Notes under the pieces: model-generated
Told to the model about the DNA's origin: nothing
The model's input: only the letters and a program-made list of their open reading frames with translations
Database searches by the model: none
Shown here: one piece after another, positions 36,955 through 47,554 of the stretch
Numbering within the stretch: position 1 is the stretch's first letter
How the letters are laid out: each line of letters starts with the position of its first letter
Made by a program: the position numbers and the translations under genes
Source: Chlorobaculum parvum NCIB 8327
Lineage (GTDB): Bacteria > Bacteroidota > Chlorobiia > Chlorobiales > Chlorobiaceae
DNA: 64,000 bases
NCBI RefSeq assembly: GCF_000020505.1
Contig: NC_011027.1
Location: 1,534,001 to 1,598,000 of the forward strand
Direction of reading: 5' to 3'

Positions 36955-39519
36955 TTAATCGACGAGCATTTGCAGCTCTTCGGCGCTCACCTGATGGAAG
37001 TTCAGGTAGCGATAGACCTTGTCGCCATTCTCGGCAAGCGAGCCGACGACCTCCATGTACTTCTCTTTGGTCGGAATCTCGCCAAGCAGTGCGCAGACAG
37101 CGGCCAGTTCGGCGGAGCCGAGATAGACCTGCGCGCCTTTGCCCATGCGGTTGTCGAAGTTGCGCGTGCTGGTCGAGAAGACCACGGCGTTGTCCGCCAC
37201 GCGAGCCTGGTTGCCCATGCAAAGCGAACAGCCTGGCACCTCGGTGCGAGCACCGGCAGTACCATAAACTGCATAGTAGCCCTCTTCGATGAGCTTTTTC
37301 ATGTCCATCTTGGTCGGCGGCACAACCCAAAGCTTGGCTTTCGCCTGACCCTTGTCGCGCAGCACTTCGCCAAGGGCGCGGAAGTGGCCGATGTTGGTCA
37401 TGCAGCTTCCGACGAACACCTCGTCAATGTTGTTCGGGCGCTTCTCGTCAGCAAGAATCTCGCTGAGCGTGGCCACGTCGTCAGGATCGTTCGGGCAGGC
37501 CAGGATCGGTTCGGTGATTTCGTTCATGTCGATCTCGATGACCGCTGCGTACTCGGCGTCGGCATCCGGTTCGAGCAGCTCCGGCTTCTTGAGCCACTCC
37601 TCCATCTTGCCGATGCGGCGCTTGATGGTTTCGGCGTCACCGTAGCCCTCGTCGATCATCTGGCCGAGCAGCTTGACGTTGGACTCGAGATACTCGATGA
37701 CCGGCTCCTTGTCGAGGCACACGGTGCAGGCCGCGGCGCTGCGCTCGGCAGAGGCATCAGAAAGCTCGAACGCCTGCTCGACCTTCAGCTGCGGCAAGCC
37801 TTCGATTTCCAGTACTTTACCGGCGAAGATGTTCTTCTTGCCCTTTTTCTCGACAGTCAGGAGGCCTTTTTTGATGGCGACGTACGGAATGGCGTTGACC
37901 AGATCACGCAGGGTGATACCGGGCTGGAGTTCGCCCTTGAAGCGCACGAGCACCGACTCGGGCATGTTGAGCGGCATGGTGCCGGTCACGCCTGCGAAGG
38001 CTACGAGGCCAGAGCCTGCCGGGAAGGAGCAGCCGATCGGGAAGCGAGTGTGCGAGTCGCCGCCGGTGCCGAGCGTATCGGGCAGCACCATGCGGTTCAG
38101 CCAGGTGTGGATGACGCCGTCGCCCGGTTTGAGCGCCACGCCGCCGCGGCTCATGATGAAGTACGGCAAGCTGCGGTGCATCTTCACGTCGGACGGTTTC
38201 GGGTAGGCCGCCGTGTGGCAGAAACTCTGCATGAAAAGATCGGCGCCGAAGCTCAGGGCGGCAAGCTCCTTGATTTCGTCGCGGGTCATCGGGCCGGTGG
38301 TGTCCTGCGAGCCGACGGTGAGGGTCTCGGCTTCGACATACATGCCGGGGCGAACGCCATCGAGGCCGCACGCCTTGCCGACCATCTTCTGCGCCAGCGT
38401 GTAGCCTTTGCCGGTATCGGCGGGCTGTTCGGGACGGCTGAAGATCGACTCTTCGCCGAGGCCGAGCACCTTGCGGGCCTTGCGGGTGAGGTTGCGGCCG
38501 ATGATGAGCGGAATACGTCCGCCAGCGCGAACCTCGTCGGCCAGCGTGTTGGGCTCGAGCGAGAAGGTTGAGATCACCTCGCCGTTCTTCTCGATAGTGC
38601 CTTTGAAGGGATAGACGTCGATCACGTCGCCCATCTCCATCGAGGTCACGTCGGCCTGAATCGGTAGCGCTCCGGAGTCTTCGGCGGTGTTGAAGAAAAT
38701 CGGAGCTACGATGCCGCCGATCACCACGCCACCGGTGCGCTTGTTCGGCACGGCGGGGATATCGTTGCCGAGGTGCCACTGCACGGAGTTAATGCCCGAT
38801 TTACGGCTGGAACCGGTGCCGACCACGTCGCCGACGTAGGCGAGCGGGTTGCCCTTCTCTTTGAGCTTGGCGATGGTGCCGATCGGGTCGTCCATCTTGG
38901 AGCCGAGCATGCTGAGCGCGTGCATCGGAATATCGCTGCGGGTAAAGGCCTCGCTGGCCGGGGAGAGATCGTCGGTGTTGGTTTCGCCCGGAACCTTGAA
39001 GACCGTCAGGGTCATCTTTTCGGCAAGCGTCGGCTTCGAGGTGAACCATTCGCCGTTGGCCCATGATTCGAGCACCTCTTTGGCGTAGCTGTTGGTTTTG
39101 GAGAGCTCGACCACCGTGTCGAATGAATCATAGACGAGCAGAGTCTTTTTCAGCGCAAGTGCGGCGGCTTCGGCAACTGCGCTATCAGCGCTCGAAAGCG
39201 CGTCGATCATCGGCTTGACGTTGTAGCCGCCGAGCATCGTGCCGAGAATGCGAACCGCCTCGACTGCATCGATGGCTGCGCACGATGCTTCGCCGCGAAT
39301 GATCGCATCGAGGAACGAAGCTTTCTCGAGCGCCGCATCGTCCACGCCGGGGCTGATGTGGTTCACGAACAGATCGACAAGATACTCCTGCTCCTGAATC
39401 GGATTCTCCTTGAGCAGAGCGATCAGCTCGACGGCCTGGTCGGCGGTCAGCGGAAGCGGCGGAATTCCAAGTTTCGCGCGTTCCTCTGTATGGGCGCGAT
39501 ACTGACTGATGAGACTCAT
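36955..39519 (-). CDS. acnB: Aconitate hydratase B
   Basis: Interconverts citrate and isocitrate through cis-aconitate with a [4Fe-4S] cluster; in green sulfur bacteria it works in the reductive TCA cycle for CO2 fixation. The 854-residue protein has the AcnB arrangement with the HEAT-like domain first ([20 protein letters not shown]..), then the swivel domain, then the catalytic domains. The Fe-S ligands are in GSCMTNIGH and in [11 protein letters not shown]. Start at ATG 39519 within a 348-base gap after queA; it appears to be transcribed alone. Confidence 0.96.
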   Translation of the reverse strand: MSLISQYRAHTEERAKLGIPPLPLTADQAVELIALLKENPIQEQEYLVDLFVNHISPGVDDAALEKASFLDAIIRGEASCAAIDAVEAVRILGTMLGGYNVKPMIDALSSADSAVAEAAALALKKTLLVYDSFDTVVELSKTNSYAKEVLESWANGEWFTSKPTLAEKMTLTVFKVPGETNTDDLSPASEAFTRSDIPMHALSMLGSKMDDPIGTIAKLKEKGNPLAYVGDVVGTGSSRKSGINSVQWHLGNDIPAVPNKRTGGVVIGGIVAPIFFNTAEDSGALPIQADVTSMEMGDVIDVYPFKGTIEKNGEVISTFSLEPNTLADEVRAGGRIPLIIGRNLTRKARKVLGLGEESIFSRPEQPADTGKGYTLAQKMVGKACGLDGVRPGMYVEAETLTVGSQDTTGPMTRDEIKELAALSFGADLFMQSFCHTAAYPKPSDVKMHRSLPYFIMSRGGVALKPGDGVIHTWLNRMVLPDTLGTGGDSHTRFPIGCSFPAGSGLVAFAGVTGTMPLNMPESVLVRFKGELQPGITLRDLVNAIPYVAIKKGLLTVEKKGKKNIFAGKVLEIEGLPQLKVEQAFELSDASAERSAAACTVCLDKEPVIEYLESNVKLLGQMIDEGYGDAETIKRRIGKMEEWLKKPELLEPDADAEYAAVIEIDMNEITEPILACPNDPDDVATLSEILADEKRPNNIDEVFVGSCMTNIGHFRALGEVLRDKGQAKAKLWVVPPTKMDMKKLIEEGYYAVYGTAGARTEVPGCSLCMGNQARVADNAVVFSTSTRNFDNRMGKGAQVYLGSAELAAVCALLGEIPTKEKYMEVVGSLAENGDKVYRYLNFHQVSAEELQMLVD

Positions 39520-39867
39520 ATAATGATCTCCATTGAAAAGATTATGAGTGATTATTCGATGGTAATTACGGCGAACGGTAAAAGCCGGAATGGTATCTGC
39601 CTGAAAAAAGGCAAAACGTTAAAATAACCCCACTGCAAAAGAAATGCAAAATCACAAAAGCAGGAGCAGCTGAGGAAACCGAACTTTTTGAGGAGAAAAA
39701 GAGGTCGAAGTTAACAATTTCAGAAAATGGGTGGGGCTGTCAGATCGCGGTGAATTTTTTTAAACCGGGCAATTGCACGGCTGGATACAAATCTGACAGA
39801 ATGGACGACGAAACGAATGTTTCACGAAGCGTCCGGACGGTTCACGCACGGTCTCGACAGACAATAA
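39520..39867. promoter_or_regulatory. Gap between queA and acnB
   Basis: A 348-base gap that should hold the queA end and the acnB promoter on the minus strand. I see no strong hairpin, riboswitch or gene. Confidence 0.3.
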
Positions 39868-40890
39868 TCAACTGATAAACATGCTGTCACCATAGCTTAG
39901 AAAACGGTAGTCGCGTTCGAGGGCTTCCTGGTAGGCTCGCCTCAGCAGCTCTTTTCCTGCAAAAGCGGCGGTGAGCATGAGCACCGTGGAACGTGGGGCA
40001 TGGAAGTTGGTGAGCAGGGCGTCGATAATTCTGAACTCGTAGCCGGGATAGATAAAGATGTCCGCCTCACCACTGACCTCCTGCGAAAAATCGCTATCGA
40101 GCAAACGGGGTGCGGCGTGTTCGAGCGCGCGGGTGACCGTGGTGCCGACGGCGACGACTCTCCCGCCACGGGCTTTGGCCTCACCGATCTTGTGGGCGCT
40201 CGATTCGGGGATGTTGTAAAACTCGCGGTGCATGACGTGCTCCTCGAAGGTCTCGGAGCGGATCGGCAGAAAAGTGCCGAGCCCAACGTGCAGCGTGATG
40301 TGGACGACATCGACTCCCTTGGCCTTGATTTTTTCGAGCAGCTCGTCGGTGAGATTGAGCGAGGCGGTCGGCGCGGCAACCGAGCCGGGCAGCTCGGCGA
40401 ACACCGTCTGGTAGCGCTCGCGATCCACCTCTTCGGCGTCGCGCTTGAGGTAGGGCGGAATCGGCACGGAGCCGTGCGCTTCGAACAATTCGGTAAGGTT
40501 CGCCGTGTCGCACGAGAGACGCGCGACGCCGTGGTCGGGCAGCGCTTCGACCGTAAGTTCCGCGCCGTGCGCCAGCAAGCGGTCGCCGACCTTCAGCCGT
40601 CCACGGTAGAGCGCGAGGTTCTGCACGCCTTCGTGCTTTTCGAGCAACATCAGTTCGATGCGTCCGCCGGTCGGCTTGTTAGCAATGAGCCGCGCACGGA
40701 TCACCTTGCTATTGTTCAGCACGAGCAGGTCACCCGGACGGAGTCGCTCGTGCAGCGAAGCGTAAACTGAATGGGTGATCGAATCCGCCGCCCGGTCGAG
40801 CACGATCAGCCGCGTCGAGCCGCGTTCGGCTGGCGGGTAGGTTGCGATGCGCTCTTCGGGAAGGGTGTAGTCGAACTCTTCGACCCTCAT
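39868..40890 (-). CDS. queA: tRNA preQ1(34) S-adenosylmethionine ribosyltransferase-isomerase
   Basis: Transfers the ribosyl part of SAM to preQ1 in tRNA to form epoxyqueuosine. The 340-residue protein begins with the family pattern [22 protein letters not shown], contains [11 protein letters not shown] and ends [21 protein letters not shown] with [10 protein letters not shown], all QueA marks. Its start overlaps the hisD stop by 4 bases, giving a hisD-queA operon. Confidence 0.96.
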   Translation of the reverse strand: MRVEEFDYTLPEERIATYPPAERGSTRLIVLDRAADSITHSVYASLHERLRPGDLLVLNNSKVIRARLIANKPTGGRIELMLLEKHEGVQNLALYRGRLKVGDRLLAHGAELTVEALPDHGVARLSCDTANLTELFEAHGSVPIPPYLKRDAEEVDRERYQTVFAELPGSVAAPTASLNLTDELLEKIKAKGVDVVHITLHVGLGTFLPIRSETFEEHVMHREFYNIPESSAHKIGEAKARGGRVVAVGTTVTRALEHAAPRLLDSDFSQEVSGEADIFIYPGYEFRIIDALLTNFHAPRSTVLMLTAAFAGKELLRRAYQEALERDYRFLSYGDSMFIS

Positions 40891-42173
40891 AGCTTTTTCA
40901 GTCTGACGCGAACCGCTTCGGCGTGAGCCTGAAGCCCCTCGTGGTCGGCGAAGCGGGCGATCTTCTCCCCGGCCCTTCCGAGTTCACCCTTCGACCAGGC
41001 GATGATGGAGGTGTGCTTCACAAAATCGCGCACCGAGAGCGGCGAGAAGAAACGCGCCGTGCCGTTGGTCGGCAGCGTGTGGTTCGGCCCGGCGAAGTAG
41101 TCGCCAACCGTCTCGCACGACCACGGCCCCATGAAAATCGCGCCGGCGTGGCGCAGGTCGGGCAGAATCTCCCATGGATTTTCGACGTGCAGTTCGAGGT
41201 GCTCCGGCGCGATCATGTCCGACACCTTGCAGGCCTCCTGCATCGAGTTCGTGACGACTATGCCGCCGTTGTCCGTGAGCGCTTTGGTGATGACTTCGCC
41301 GCGCAGCATCGTGCTGGCGAGACGAGCGGCAGCTTCCTGCACCGCCTTGGCAACTGCGGCGGACGGCGTGATAAGCACTGCCGAAGCGTCCGGATCGTGC
41401 TCGGCCTGGGCGAACATGTCCATCACGATGAACTCCGGATCGGCCTTCTCGTCTGCAATCACCACCACCTCGGACGGCCCGGCGATGCTGTCGATGGAGA
41501 CGTGGCCGAACACCTGCTTCTTGGCCAGCGCGACATATTTGTTGCCGGGGCCGGTGACGATGTCCACCTTCGGAATCGACGCCGTGCCGTAGGCGAACGC
41601 CGCCACGGCCTGCGCCCCGCCAAGGCGGTAAACGCTCGTGATGCCCGCGACCTTCGCTGCGGCGAGAATGTGCGGGTTGACCTTGCCCTCGGCATCACAA
41701 GGCGTGGTCATGTAGATTTCATCGACGCCAGCCACCTGCGCGGGCGCGGCGTTCATCAGCACCGACGACGGGTAGGCCGCCTTGCCGCCCGGTACGTAGA
41801 GCAGCGCTTTCTCCATCGGCGTCACGCGCTGGCCGAGAATCACTCCCCCCTTCTGCTCGTAGAAAAAACTTTTCTCCGCCTCGTTACGATGAAACGCCGT
41901 GATATTGGCATACGCCTCTTCGAGGATCGAGATGAACTCCGGATCTGACTCCGCGTAGGCAGCATCGATCTCCTCCTGCGGCACCATCATGCTTTCGAGC
42001 CGAACCCCCTGAAAGCGCTCGGTGTAGTCGAGGATAGCTTTGTCGCCCTCGGTTCTGACCCGATGCAGAATCTCATCGACCGTCTTCTGCGCTTCGGGAT
42101 CAAACGATACCGTCCGGTTGAGTTGTTCTTTGAGGGCGGCTTCGTCCTGAGGAAAAGTATAGATCGTTAGCAC
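40887..42173 (-). CDS. hisD: Histidinol dehydrogenase
   Basis: Last two steps of histidine synthesis: oxidises histidinol to histidine with two NAD+. The 428-residue protein has the HisD core [51 protein letters not shown] (zinc and catalytic residues) and [12 protein letters not shown]. It is coupled to queA and separated from mreB by a 380-base divergent region. Confidence 0.96.
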   Translation of the reverse strand: MLTIYTFPQDEAALKEQLNRTVSFDPEAQKTVDEILHRVRTEGDKAILDYTERFQGVRLESMMVPQEEIDAAYAESDPEFISILEEAYANITAFHRNEAEKSFFYEQKGGVILGQRVTPMEKALLYVPGGKAAYPSSVLMNAAPAQVAGVDEIYMTTPCDAEGKVNPHILAAAKVAGITSVYRLGGAQAVAAFAYGTASIPKVDIVTGPGNKYVALAKKQVFGHVSIDSIAGPSEVVVIADEKADPEFIVMDMFAQAEHDPDASAVLITPSAAVAKAVQEAAARLASTMLRGEVITKALTDNGGIVVTNSMQEACKVSDMIAPEHLELHVENPWEILPDLRHAGAIFMGPWSCETVGDYFAGPNHTLPTNGTARFFSPLSVRDFVKHTSIIAWSKGELGRAGEKIARFADHEGLQAHAEAVRVRLKKL

Positions 42174-42553
42174 GGCTGATTCGATGATTTTTTGTGATAG
42201 CCCCGCTTGAGGAGCGTTATTCTTTGGCCTGTAATGTAATCAATACCCGCTTGAAACGAAACAGCCGAACACGACGACCCCGGCAGCGGAGGGCTTGAAG
42301 AGCGCATCAAAAAGAGGCTCGCACGACCAATGATTTCATTTGAAAAAAAGGTTCCTTTAAGTACTTTTAGAATTCATTTGAAACCCTTGGAATCCAGCCT
42401 GAAGAGTACCGCGAAAACGTACCTTGATGTGGGGCGCCATTCCGACCGCTGTCGGAGCAACGCTGCAATCGGGTCGCACAGCAATTTTTTCAACGTGCTC
42501 AGAAAAAAGCTCTTTTCAAGCCTCTATGCACCATACCAAGATCTTTACTCATC
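42174..42553. promoter_or_regulatory. Divergent region between hisD and mreB
   Basis: A 380-base gap holding promoters for both directions. A 75-codon frame at 42330 has no coding features. No histidine-type attenuator leader peptide or riboswitch is evident. Confidence 0.3.
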
Positions 42554-43582
42554 ATGAGCTTTTTCGGTAACCTGTTCAGAGACATCGCCATCGATCTCGG
42601 AACAGCCAACACTCTCATTTTCATCCGCAACAAGGGCGTCGTGCTCAACGAGCCGTCCATCGTCGCCCGCGACCGCAATACCGGCAAAGTCGTCGCCATC
42701 GGCCACGACGCCTTGCTGATGCACGAAAAAACGCACCCCGGCATCGTCACCATCAAGCCGCTGGCCAACGGCGTCATCGCCGACTACGAGGCAACCGAAG
42801 AGCTGATTCGCGGCCTCATCAACAAGACCAAAAAGCAGTTCTCGCTCGGCATCCGCCGCATGGTGATCGGCATTCCGTCCGGCATCACCGAGGTGGAAAA
42901 ACGGGCCGTGCGCGACTCGGCAGAGCACGTCGGCGCCAAGGAGGTCTATCTGGTGGCCGAACCGATGGCCGCCGCAATCGGCATCGGCATCGACGTCAAG
43001 GAGCCGATGGGCAACATGATCGTGGACATTGGTGGCGGGACGACTGAAATCGCGGTGATCTCGCTCGGCGGCATCGCTTCGGGCGAATCGCTGCGCGTGG
43101 CAGGCACGGACATCACCAACGCCATCATCCGCCACTTCCGCAAGGCCTACAACCTGGCCATCGGCGAACGCACGGCTGAAGAGGTGAAAATCAGGATCGC
43201 ATCGGCGTACAAGCTCGACAAGGAGCTGACCATGATGGTGCGTGGCCGCAACCTGGTGACCGCCCTGCCGGAGGAACGCGAAATCAACTCCGCAACCATC
43301 CGCGAAGCGATCGCGACTCCGATCAGCCAAATCATCACCTCGGTCAAGAAGAGCCTTGAGGTCACCAAGCCGGAGCTTTCGGCGGACATCCTCGACCGCG
43401 GTTTGTTCCTTGCGGGTGGCGGCGCGTTGATCAAAGGGCTGGACAAGAAGATCAACGAGGAGACCAAGCTGATGGTGCACATCAGCGAAGACCCGCTGAC
43501 CGCCGTGGCGCGCGGCACCGGCGCAGTGCTCGAAGATCTGGAGAACTACCGCTCGGTGCTGCTCTCGACCAAGCGTTACTGA
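42554..43582 (+). CDS. mreB: Rod shape-determining protein MreB
   Basis: Actin-like cytoskeletal ATPase of 342 residues that guides side-wall synthesis. Phosphate-1 IDLGTANTLIF is near residue 11, phosphate-2 IVDIGGGTTEIAVISLGG near 156, and the adenosine motif FLAGGGALIKGLDKKI near 285. The amphipathic N-terminus MSFFGNLFRDI can bind membrane. mreC/D are not in the window. The last 7 bases overlap the convergent bshA gene. Confidence 0.96.
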   Translation: MSFFGNLFRDIAIDLGTANTLIFIRNKGVVLNEPSIVARDRNTGKVVAIGHDALLMHEKTHPGIVTIKPLANGVIADYEATEELIRGLINKTKKQFSLGIRRMVIGIPSGITEVEKRAVRDSAEHVGAKEVYLVAEPMAAAIGIGIDVKEPMGNMIVDIGGGTTEIAVISLGGIASGESLRVAGTDITNAIIRHFRKAYNLAIGERTAEEVKIRIASAYKLDKELTMMVRGRNLVTALPEEREINSATIREAIATPISQIITSVKKSLEVTKPELSADILDRGLFLAGGGALIKGLDKKINEETKLMVHISEDPLTAVARGTGAVLEDLENYRSVLLSTKRY

Positions 43583-44730
43583 GCTTTGCGCTCGCGGGCT
43601 TCGTCAATCAGCCTGCGATAAAACGCTTCGTACTCTTGAACCTTCAGGGCGGTCTCGAACCGCCCTGCCTGGTTTACGGCCGCGTCCGAAAAGCGCTGCC
43701 AGACGGCATCGTCTTTGAGAATTGAAATCGCGCTGCGGCTCATGCCTTCGATGTCGCCGTGGTCGTGCAGATAGCCGTCAATCCCCTGCCGCACGAATTC
43801 CGGGAATCCGCCCGCATCGGTCACCACCACCGGCACCCCGCATGCCATCGCTTCGAGCGCCGCAAGTCCGAACGACTCGACGTTGCTCGGCATCAGCATC
43901 AGGTCGGCAATGGAGAGCAGCGGCACGATGTCGTCGAGCTTGCCGAGGAACCGCACCTTGCTGCCAAGCCCGTTGCGCCGCACCCAGGTCTCCGCCTCGC
44001 TGCGATCCGGCCCGTCGCCCACCAGCAGCAGCGTTGCCTCAACGTCACGCTGAATGCGCTCGAACACCGCCAGCACATCCATGATGCGCTTGACCGGACG
44101 GAAATTCGAGATGTGAATCACCACCTTGCCGCCGTCCAGGCCGAGCATCTGCTTCGGGCGATTATCATCGAGACGCTTGAACAGCGCCGTATCGACAAAG
44201 TTGTGAATCACCTCGATAGGCTTGCGCGGGTCGAACATCTTGATGGTCTCGTCGCGCAGATAGCCAGACACGGCGCTGATGCCGTCCGACTTGTTGATCG
44301 CCAACCGCACCGCATCTTTCATGCTCTTGTCGGCACCGACGATGGTAATGTCCGTGCCGTGCAGCGTGGTGGCAATCCGGAAGCACTGCGACTCCGGGCA
44401 TCGCTCTTCCAGCATCTGGCGAGCCAGCACGGCGCTGATGGCATGGGGAATCGCGTAATGGGCGTGCACCACATCCAGCTCTTCGTAGTACGCGACCTCA
44501 GCGATTTTGGAGGCCAGCGCCAGCGAGTAGAACGGACTCTCGAACAGCGGATAGTGCATCGCCTCCACCTCGTGGCAGAAGATGTTCTTGGAATAGAGCC
44601 CGAGCCTGAACGGGGCTGCCTGGCTGAAAAAGTGCACCGTGTGGCCTTTCGTGGCCAGCGCCTTCCCCAACTCGGTCGCCACTGCCCCGCTACCGCCGTA
44701 GGTATGATGACAGGAAATCCCGATTTTCAT
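43576..44730 (-). CDS. bshA: N-acetyl-alpha-D-glucosaminyl L-malate synthase
   Basis: GT4 glycosyltransferase joining GlcNAc from UDP-GlcNAc to L-malate, the first step to bacillithiol. The 384-residue protein has the BshA N-terminus KIGISCHHTYGGSGAVATELG, the active-site THLHGTDIT-like TTLHGTDITIVG, and the GT4 motif ESFGLAALEAMACGVPVV near residue 290. Green sulfur bacteria are known to make N-methyl-bacillithiol, which fits. bshB and bshC are not nearby. Convergent with mreB, overlapping its end by 7 bases. Confidence 0.92.
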   Translation of the reverse strand: MKIGISCHHTYGGSGAVATELGKALATKGHTVHFFSQAAPFRLGLYSKNIFCHEVEAMHYPLFESPFYSLALASKIAEVAYYEELDVVHAHYAIPHAISAVLARQMLEERCPESQCFRIATTLHGTDITIVGADKSMKDAVRLAINKSDGISAVSGYLRDETIKMFDPRKPIEVIHNFVDTALFKRLDDNRPKQMLGLDGGKVVIHISNFRPVKRIMDVLAVFERIQRDVEATLLLVGDGPDRSEAETWVRRNGLGSKVRFLGKLDDIVPLLSIADLMLMPSNVESFGLAALEAMACGVPVVVTDAGGFPEFVRQGIDGYLHDHGDIEGMSRSAISILKDDAVWQRFSDAAVNQAGRFETALKVQEYEAFYRRLIDEARERKAQ

Positions 44731-45084
44731 AATTGGTAAATCGAATTACTACAATGATCTATGCTCGAAAGTACGAAAATCGGAGGAGAGTTGAAGAGGT
44801 GATATACAAGGACGATAAGTGATTTTACATTTATTGTCATTCGAAACGAAGCAAAGCAGAGTGAAAAATCCAGCTCTTTCAGAAAACCACAAATAAAGCT
44901 TTTGGCCAGCAGGTCGATAATGTCAGCCACTCTGATGCGCAAACCTCGGAGACAAAGACGTCCACCAGACTACCCCGGATTGATGGTAATTCTTTTTTGC
45001 TACTCGTTCATGATAGATTTTTTTGTTGGTTTTCATTCATAAAAATAATGAGAAGCATCGAATAATAGCCCCTAAAAGCATTGT
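44731..45084. other. Gap at the edge of the AT-rich island
   Basis: Intergenic sequence where composition changes from GC-rich to AT-rich. It has a GTCATTC-type repeat fragment (44836-44873) and the presumed bshA promoter; no gene. Confidence 0.4.
44836..44873 (+). repeat. GTCATTC-type repeat fragment
   Basis: Shares GTCATTC, GAACGAAGCAAAG-like and AATCCAG blocks with the left arm of the inverted repeat at 15497. It lacks a right arm and sits where base composition changes. Confidence 0.5.
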
Positions 45085-45747
45085 TTATACCACAAACATA
45101 AACACCAAAAAAGTCACTAAAAGCAACAAAACAAACATCACTGAAAAACACCCACCCCCTTGAAAGTCTTTACTGTTAAACCCAGCATCAGGATGACGAA
45201 TATTAGGATCAAAAAGCTCTAAGTGCTTCTCGATAAGAGCAGAAGCCGTCTTATAGGCTTTTGTTCTTTTGCTTGCTCCTTCCAATAGGGCGCCGTTTGG
45301 GCTTGTCCATTGTCCAAACCAAATGACATCTTGTCCACTATGGCGCTTAATCGAAGTTAGAATTCTGGGATCGGCGGCTAAAGCTTTCCCTATTTCTTTT
45401 ATTTTTGCCGAAATAACACTATTAGCCTCAGGATGATCTACAGCACCTTTTACAAAGCTACGACAGATTCGATAAGCATACCAAGAAGCCAAATCTTCAT
45501 CTCTCTTTTCATTCTCTAGTGTGTTCCAAATAAGGTCAAACAAAGCTCTCTTGGTGATGTACTTAGGAACTTCAATTCCAAAATCACTCGCAGCCTTTAA
45601 GTTTCTGTCACTTGGCGGATATTTCCGAAAAAGAGCCTCATCTATTAGCTCACTTAATTCACTTCGCCTAATACCTTGAGGATTTCTGACTCCCAAGTCT
45701 TGTGCGTATTTGATTTGTCGATCAGTAGGCATATCACTTTTATCCAT
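45085..45747 (-). CDS. Membrane-anchored hypothetical protein with a duplicated helical motif
   Basis: A 220-residue protein that I do not recognise. Its N-terminus holds two copies of a 30-residue helical unit: TDRQIKYAQDLGVRNPQG.. with LSELIDEAL, and SDRNLKAASDFGIEVPKY.. with LFDLIWNTL. A single hydrophobic helix ends the chain (FVLLLLVTFLVFMFVV), so it is probably tail-anchored with the soluble part in the cytoplasm. AT-rich codon use unlike bshA suggests transfer. Confidence 0.65.
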   Translation of the reverse strand: MDKSDMPTDRQIKYAQDLGVRNPQGIRRSELSELIDEALFRKYPPSDRNLKAASDFGIEVPKYITKRALFDLIWNTLENEKRDEDLASWYAYRICRSFVKGAVDHPEANSVISAKIKEIGKALAADPRILTSIKRHSGQDVIWFGQWTSPNGALLEGASKRTKAYKTASALIEKHLELFDPNIRHPDAGFNSKDFQGGGCFSVMFVLLLLVTFLVFMFVV

Positions 45748-45817
45748 ATTTACTTCGACATATATTTTATAATTTTCACTTTAAGGACTCATAAATAACA
45801 TTCTTAAAAGAATCAAT

Positions 45818-46162
45818 TTAAAGTAAGGTCCCGATTGCCTGAAACAATGACCCCAGCGCAATAAGCCACATGCCAAACTGGAAGTATTTCTTTTCAACCT
45901 TAGCACGAGTAACTTCAACTTTTCCTCCATCACAAAAAAGACCATAGTATGGAGTTTTAAGTGAAGCTACAACAACGCCAATTATATCAATATTCAGCCC
46001 TGAAACAGCAAGTAACTTCTTCATAATGTCATTATTGATATCTGTCGTATAAAAGAACAATGGCCAAATAACAATCACTGAGAGAACAATAATTGCTTTA
46101 TGAATTACTGTCCACTCAACCTTAACTTCTTCATCCTTTGGGTATATTGGCCGTTCATTCAT
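45818..46162 (-). CDS. Small membrane protein of unknown function
   Basis: A 114-residue protein with two or three hydrophobic stretches (AIIVLSVIVIWPLFFYT, MWLIALGSLFQAIGTLL) separated by a charged part (KVEVTRAKVEKKYF). No known domain. AT-rich like its neighbours. The start ATG overlaps the end of a weak 55-codon frame at 46159-46326. Confidence 0.55.
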   Translation of the reverse strand: MNERPIYPKDEEVKVEWTVIHKAIIVLSVIVIWPLFFYTTDINNDIMKKLLAVSGLNIDIIGVVVASLKTPYYGLFCDGGKVEVTRAKVEKKYFQFGMWLIALGSLFQAIGTLL

Positions 46163-46326
46163 AGTATTTTCTCAAACAATGTGATTTGAGGTCTGTATAA
46201 AATACACAAGAGTTTAAACAACTCTGAGCCGACTTCATCGTATTTTCCTGAAGCGAAACTCAAAACTGCATCGCATTCGATTTTGCATGCTCGATGGTCG
46301 TACGAACAAGATTGCCTTGTAAACAT
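46159..46326 (-). CDS. Doubtful small ORF, about 55 residues
   Basis: ATG 46326 follows a GGAGATGAGG stretch that could serve as a ribosome site, and the stop overlaps the next start by 4 bases, as in coupled genes. The peptide is Cys-containing and unremarkable (MMFTRQSCSYDHRACK..). The supposed ribosome site lies in a hairpin (46337-46367), so this could be chance. Confidence 0.22.
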   Translation of the reverse strand: MFTRQSCSYDHRACKIECDAVLSFASGKYDEVGSELFKLLCILYRPQITLFEKIL

Positions 46327-46336
46327 CATCACCTCA

Positions 46337-46367
46337 TCTCCCGGAACCAACTCTCAGCTCCGGGAGA
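46337..46367 (-). terminator. Hairpin after the zinc-ribbon gene
   Basis: Inverted repeat TCTCCCGGA / TCCGGGAGA with a 13-base loop, 13 bases past the zinc-ribbon gene stop on the minus strand. No T tract, so termination is uncertain. Confidence 0.4.
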
Positions 46368-46379
46368 AGCTTCATTTAA

Positions 46380-46589
46380 TCAGCTCGTGAAAAAGTCAAA
46401 AATATTGGCAATTTTGCTCGATTCTGCCCTGTAAATTTCAGTATACTGACAAAGCGTACAGGTAACGGTGGTAAACTTTTTGTTTTGCACATCGAAAATT
46501 TTTGCAAACAAACCGCCTGTCGCTGCGAATTGACCTGTTTCGAAATAACGGTTGCCACATTTAGGGCATTCCCAATTCTCCTTTTGCAT
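46380..46589 (-). CDS. Zinc-ribbon protein
   Basis: A 69-residue protein with two CxxC pairs (CPKCGNRYFETGQ and CTLCQYTEIY) around a conserved middle GGLFAKIFDVQNKKFT. This matches a widespread family of small zinc-ribbon proteins of unknown role. ATG 46589 has a strong AGGAAGGAG site, so an upstream frame start at 46643 is not used. Confidence 0.82.
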   Translation of the reverse strand: MQKENWECPKCGNRYFETGQFAATGGLFAKIFDVQNKKFTTVTCTLCQYTEIYRAESSKIANIFDFFTS

Positions 46590-46744
46590 ATTCCACTCCT
46601 TCCTGAAAAGGTTAGTTGTTGTTTCCGTAAAAAGTAAAGTCAACCAGCAATCACAGCCCTCGGCAGCTGTATTAACCCTGATTATTTTAAGATAATTAAA
46701 TAACCGATAAGCGTAAGCTCACCCTTATTGCCATAACAATGCTA

Positions 46745-47518
46745 TTAAAAAATATCGTATTTCTTATCATAAATAACACCAAGAAACTGCATTTTTGCTT
46801 TAATAGTGGCAACAGCAACATCAAAAGCATACCTAATACCATTCACATAGCATATTTCATCTCCATAATATGTCGGAATTGGGCGCTCGGCAATACGAAG
46901 ACCTCTAAAAATCAGTTGAATTATTATTTCGGTGTCAAAATGAAAATCAGCTGTATTTAATTGAAAAGGAATTTGCTTTAAAGCCTCTACAGAATACACC
47001 CTGTAACCAGAATGAAACTCGCTTAAAGAGGTTTTTAACATTCGATTTTGAAAAAAAGTAAGAATTTTATTACCAACAAACTTATACATAGGCATACCAC
47101 CTTTTAAGGCTCCGAAAGGCTTCATCATTCTGGATCCGAATACAGCCTCTGCCTCACCCTTTATGACGGGCTCTATTAAATCATGCAAGCATTCTGGAGC
47201 ATATTGACCATCACCGTGAAGTAAAGCAACACAGTCATAATTTTGCTCAATAGCGTATTGGTACCCGATCTTCTGATTGCCTCCATAACCCTGATTTTTA
47301 GGGTTTACCTTAACATGGGTCTTAAATTTAAGATGGCTGCTTTTTATTGCCTCATGGCAACGCACTACAGTATCATCAGAGGATTTATCATCTATAATTA
47401 AAATTTCTACCTCATAATCATCAAGGAGATCTTCAGGAATGCGCGTCAAGACCTTCTGAATTGTCTTTTCTGCATTGTAAGCCACAATAAAAATTAAAAC
47501 TTTAGGTCTCTGAACCAT
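46745..47518 (-). CDS. Family 2 glycosyltransferase (dolichol-phosphate-mannose-synthase-like)
   Basis: A 257-residue GT-A enzyme. VLIFIVAYNAEKTI opens the Rossmann-like domain, EILIIDDKSSDDT binds the nucleotide, LLHGDGQYAPE has the DxD-like metal site and EFHSGYRVYS follows. It lacks C-terminal membrane helices, so it is the soluble type that loads a sugar onto a lipid carrier. It begins 36 bases after the GT-C gene; the two probably work together, lipid-linked donor first, transfer second. AT-rich. Confidence 0.88.
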   Translation of the reverse strand: MVQRPKVLIFIVAYNAEKTIQKVLTRIPEDLLDDYEVEILIIDDKSSDDTVVRCHEAIKSSHLKFKTHVKVNPKNQGYGGNQKIGYQYAIEQNYDCVALLHGDGQYAPECLHDLIEPVIKGEAEAVFGSRMMKPFGALKGGMPMYKFVGNKILTFFQNRMLKTSLSEFHSGYRVYSVEALKQIPFQLNTADFHFDTEIIIQLIFRGLRIAERPIPTYYGDEICYVNGIRYAFDVAVATIKAKMQFLGVIYDKKYDIF

Positions 47519-47554
47519 TGTTCAATCATTTATTTTTGAAGGATTTCCGGCACA

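Noticed and set aside
36895-38571. 558-codon plus-strand frame opposite acnB
   Set aside because: Antisense shadow; the minus strand is unmistakable AcnB.
40887-42173. A larger histidine operon around hisD
   Set aside because: Only hisD is present; its partner by overlap is queA, so no his operon can be claimed.
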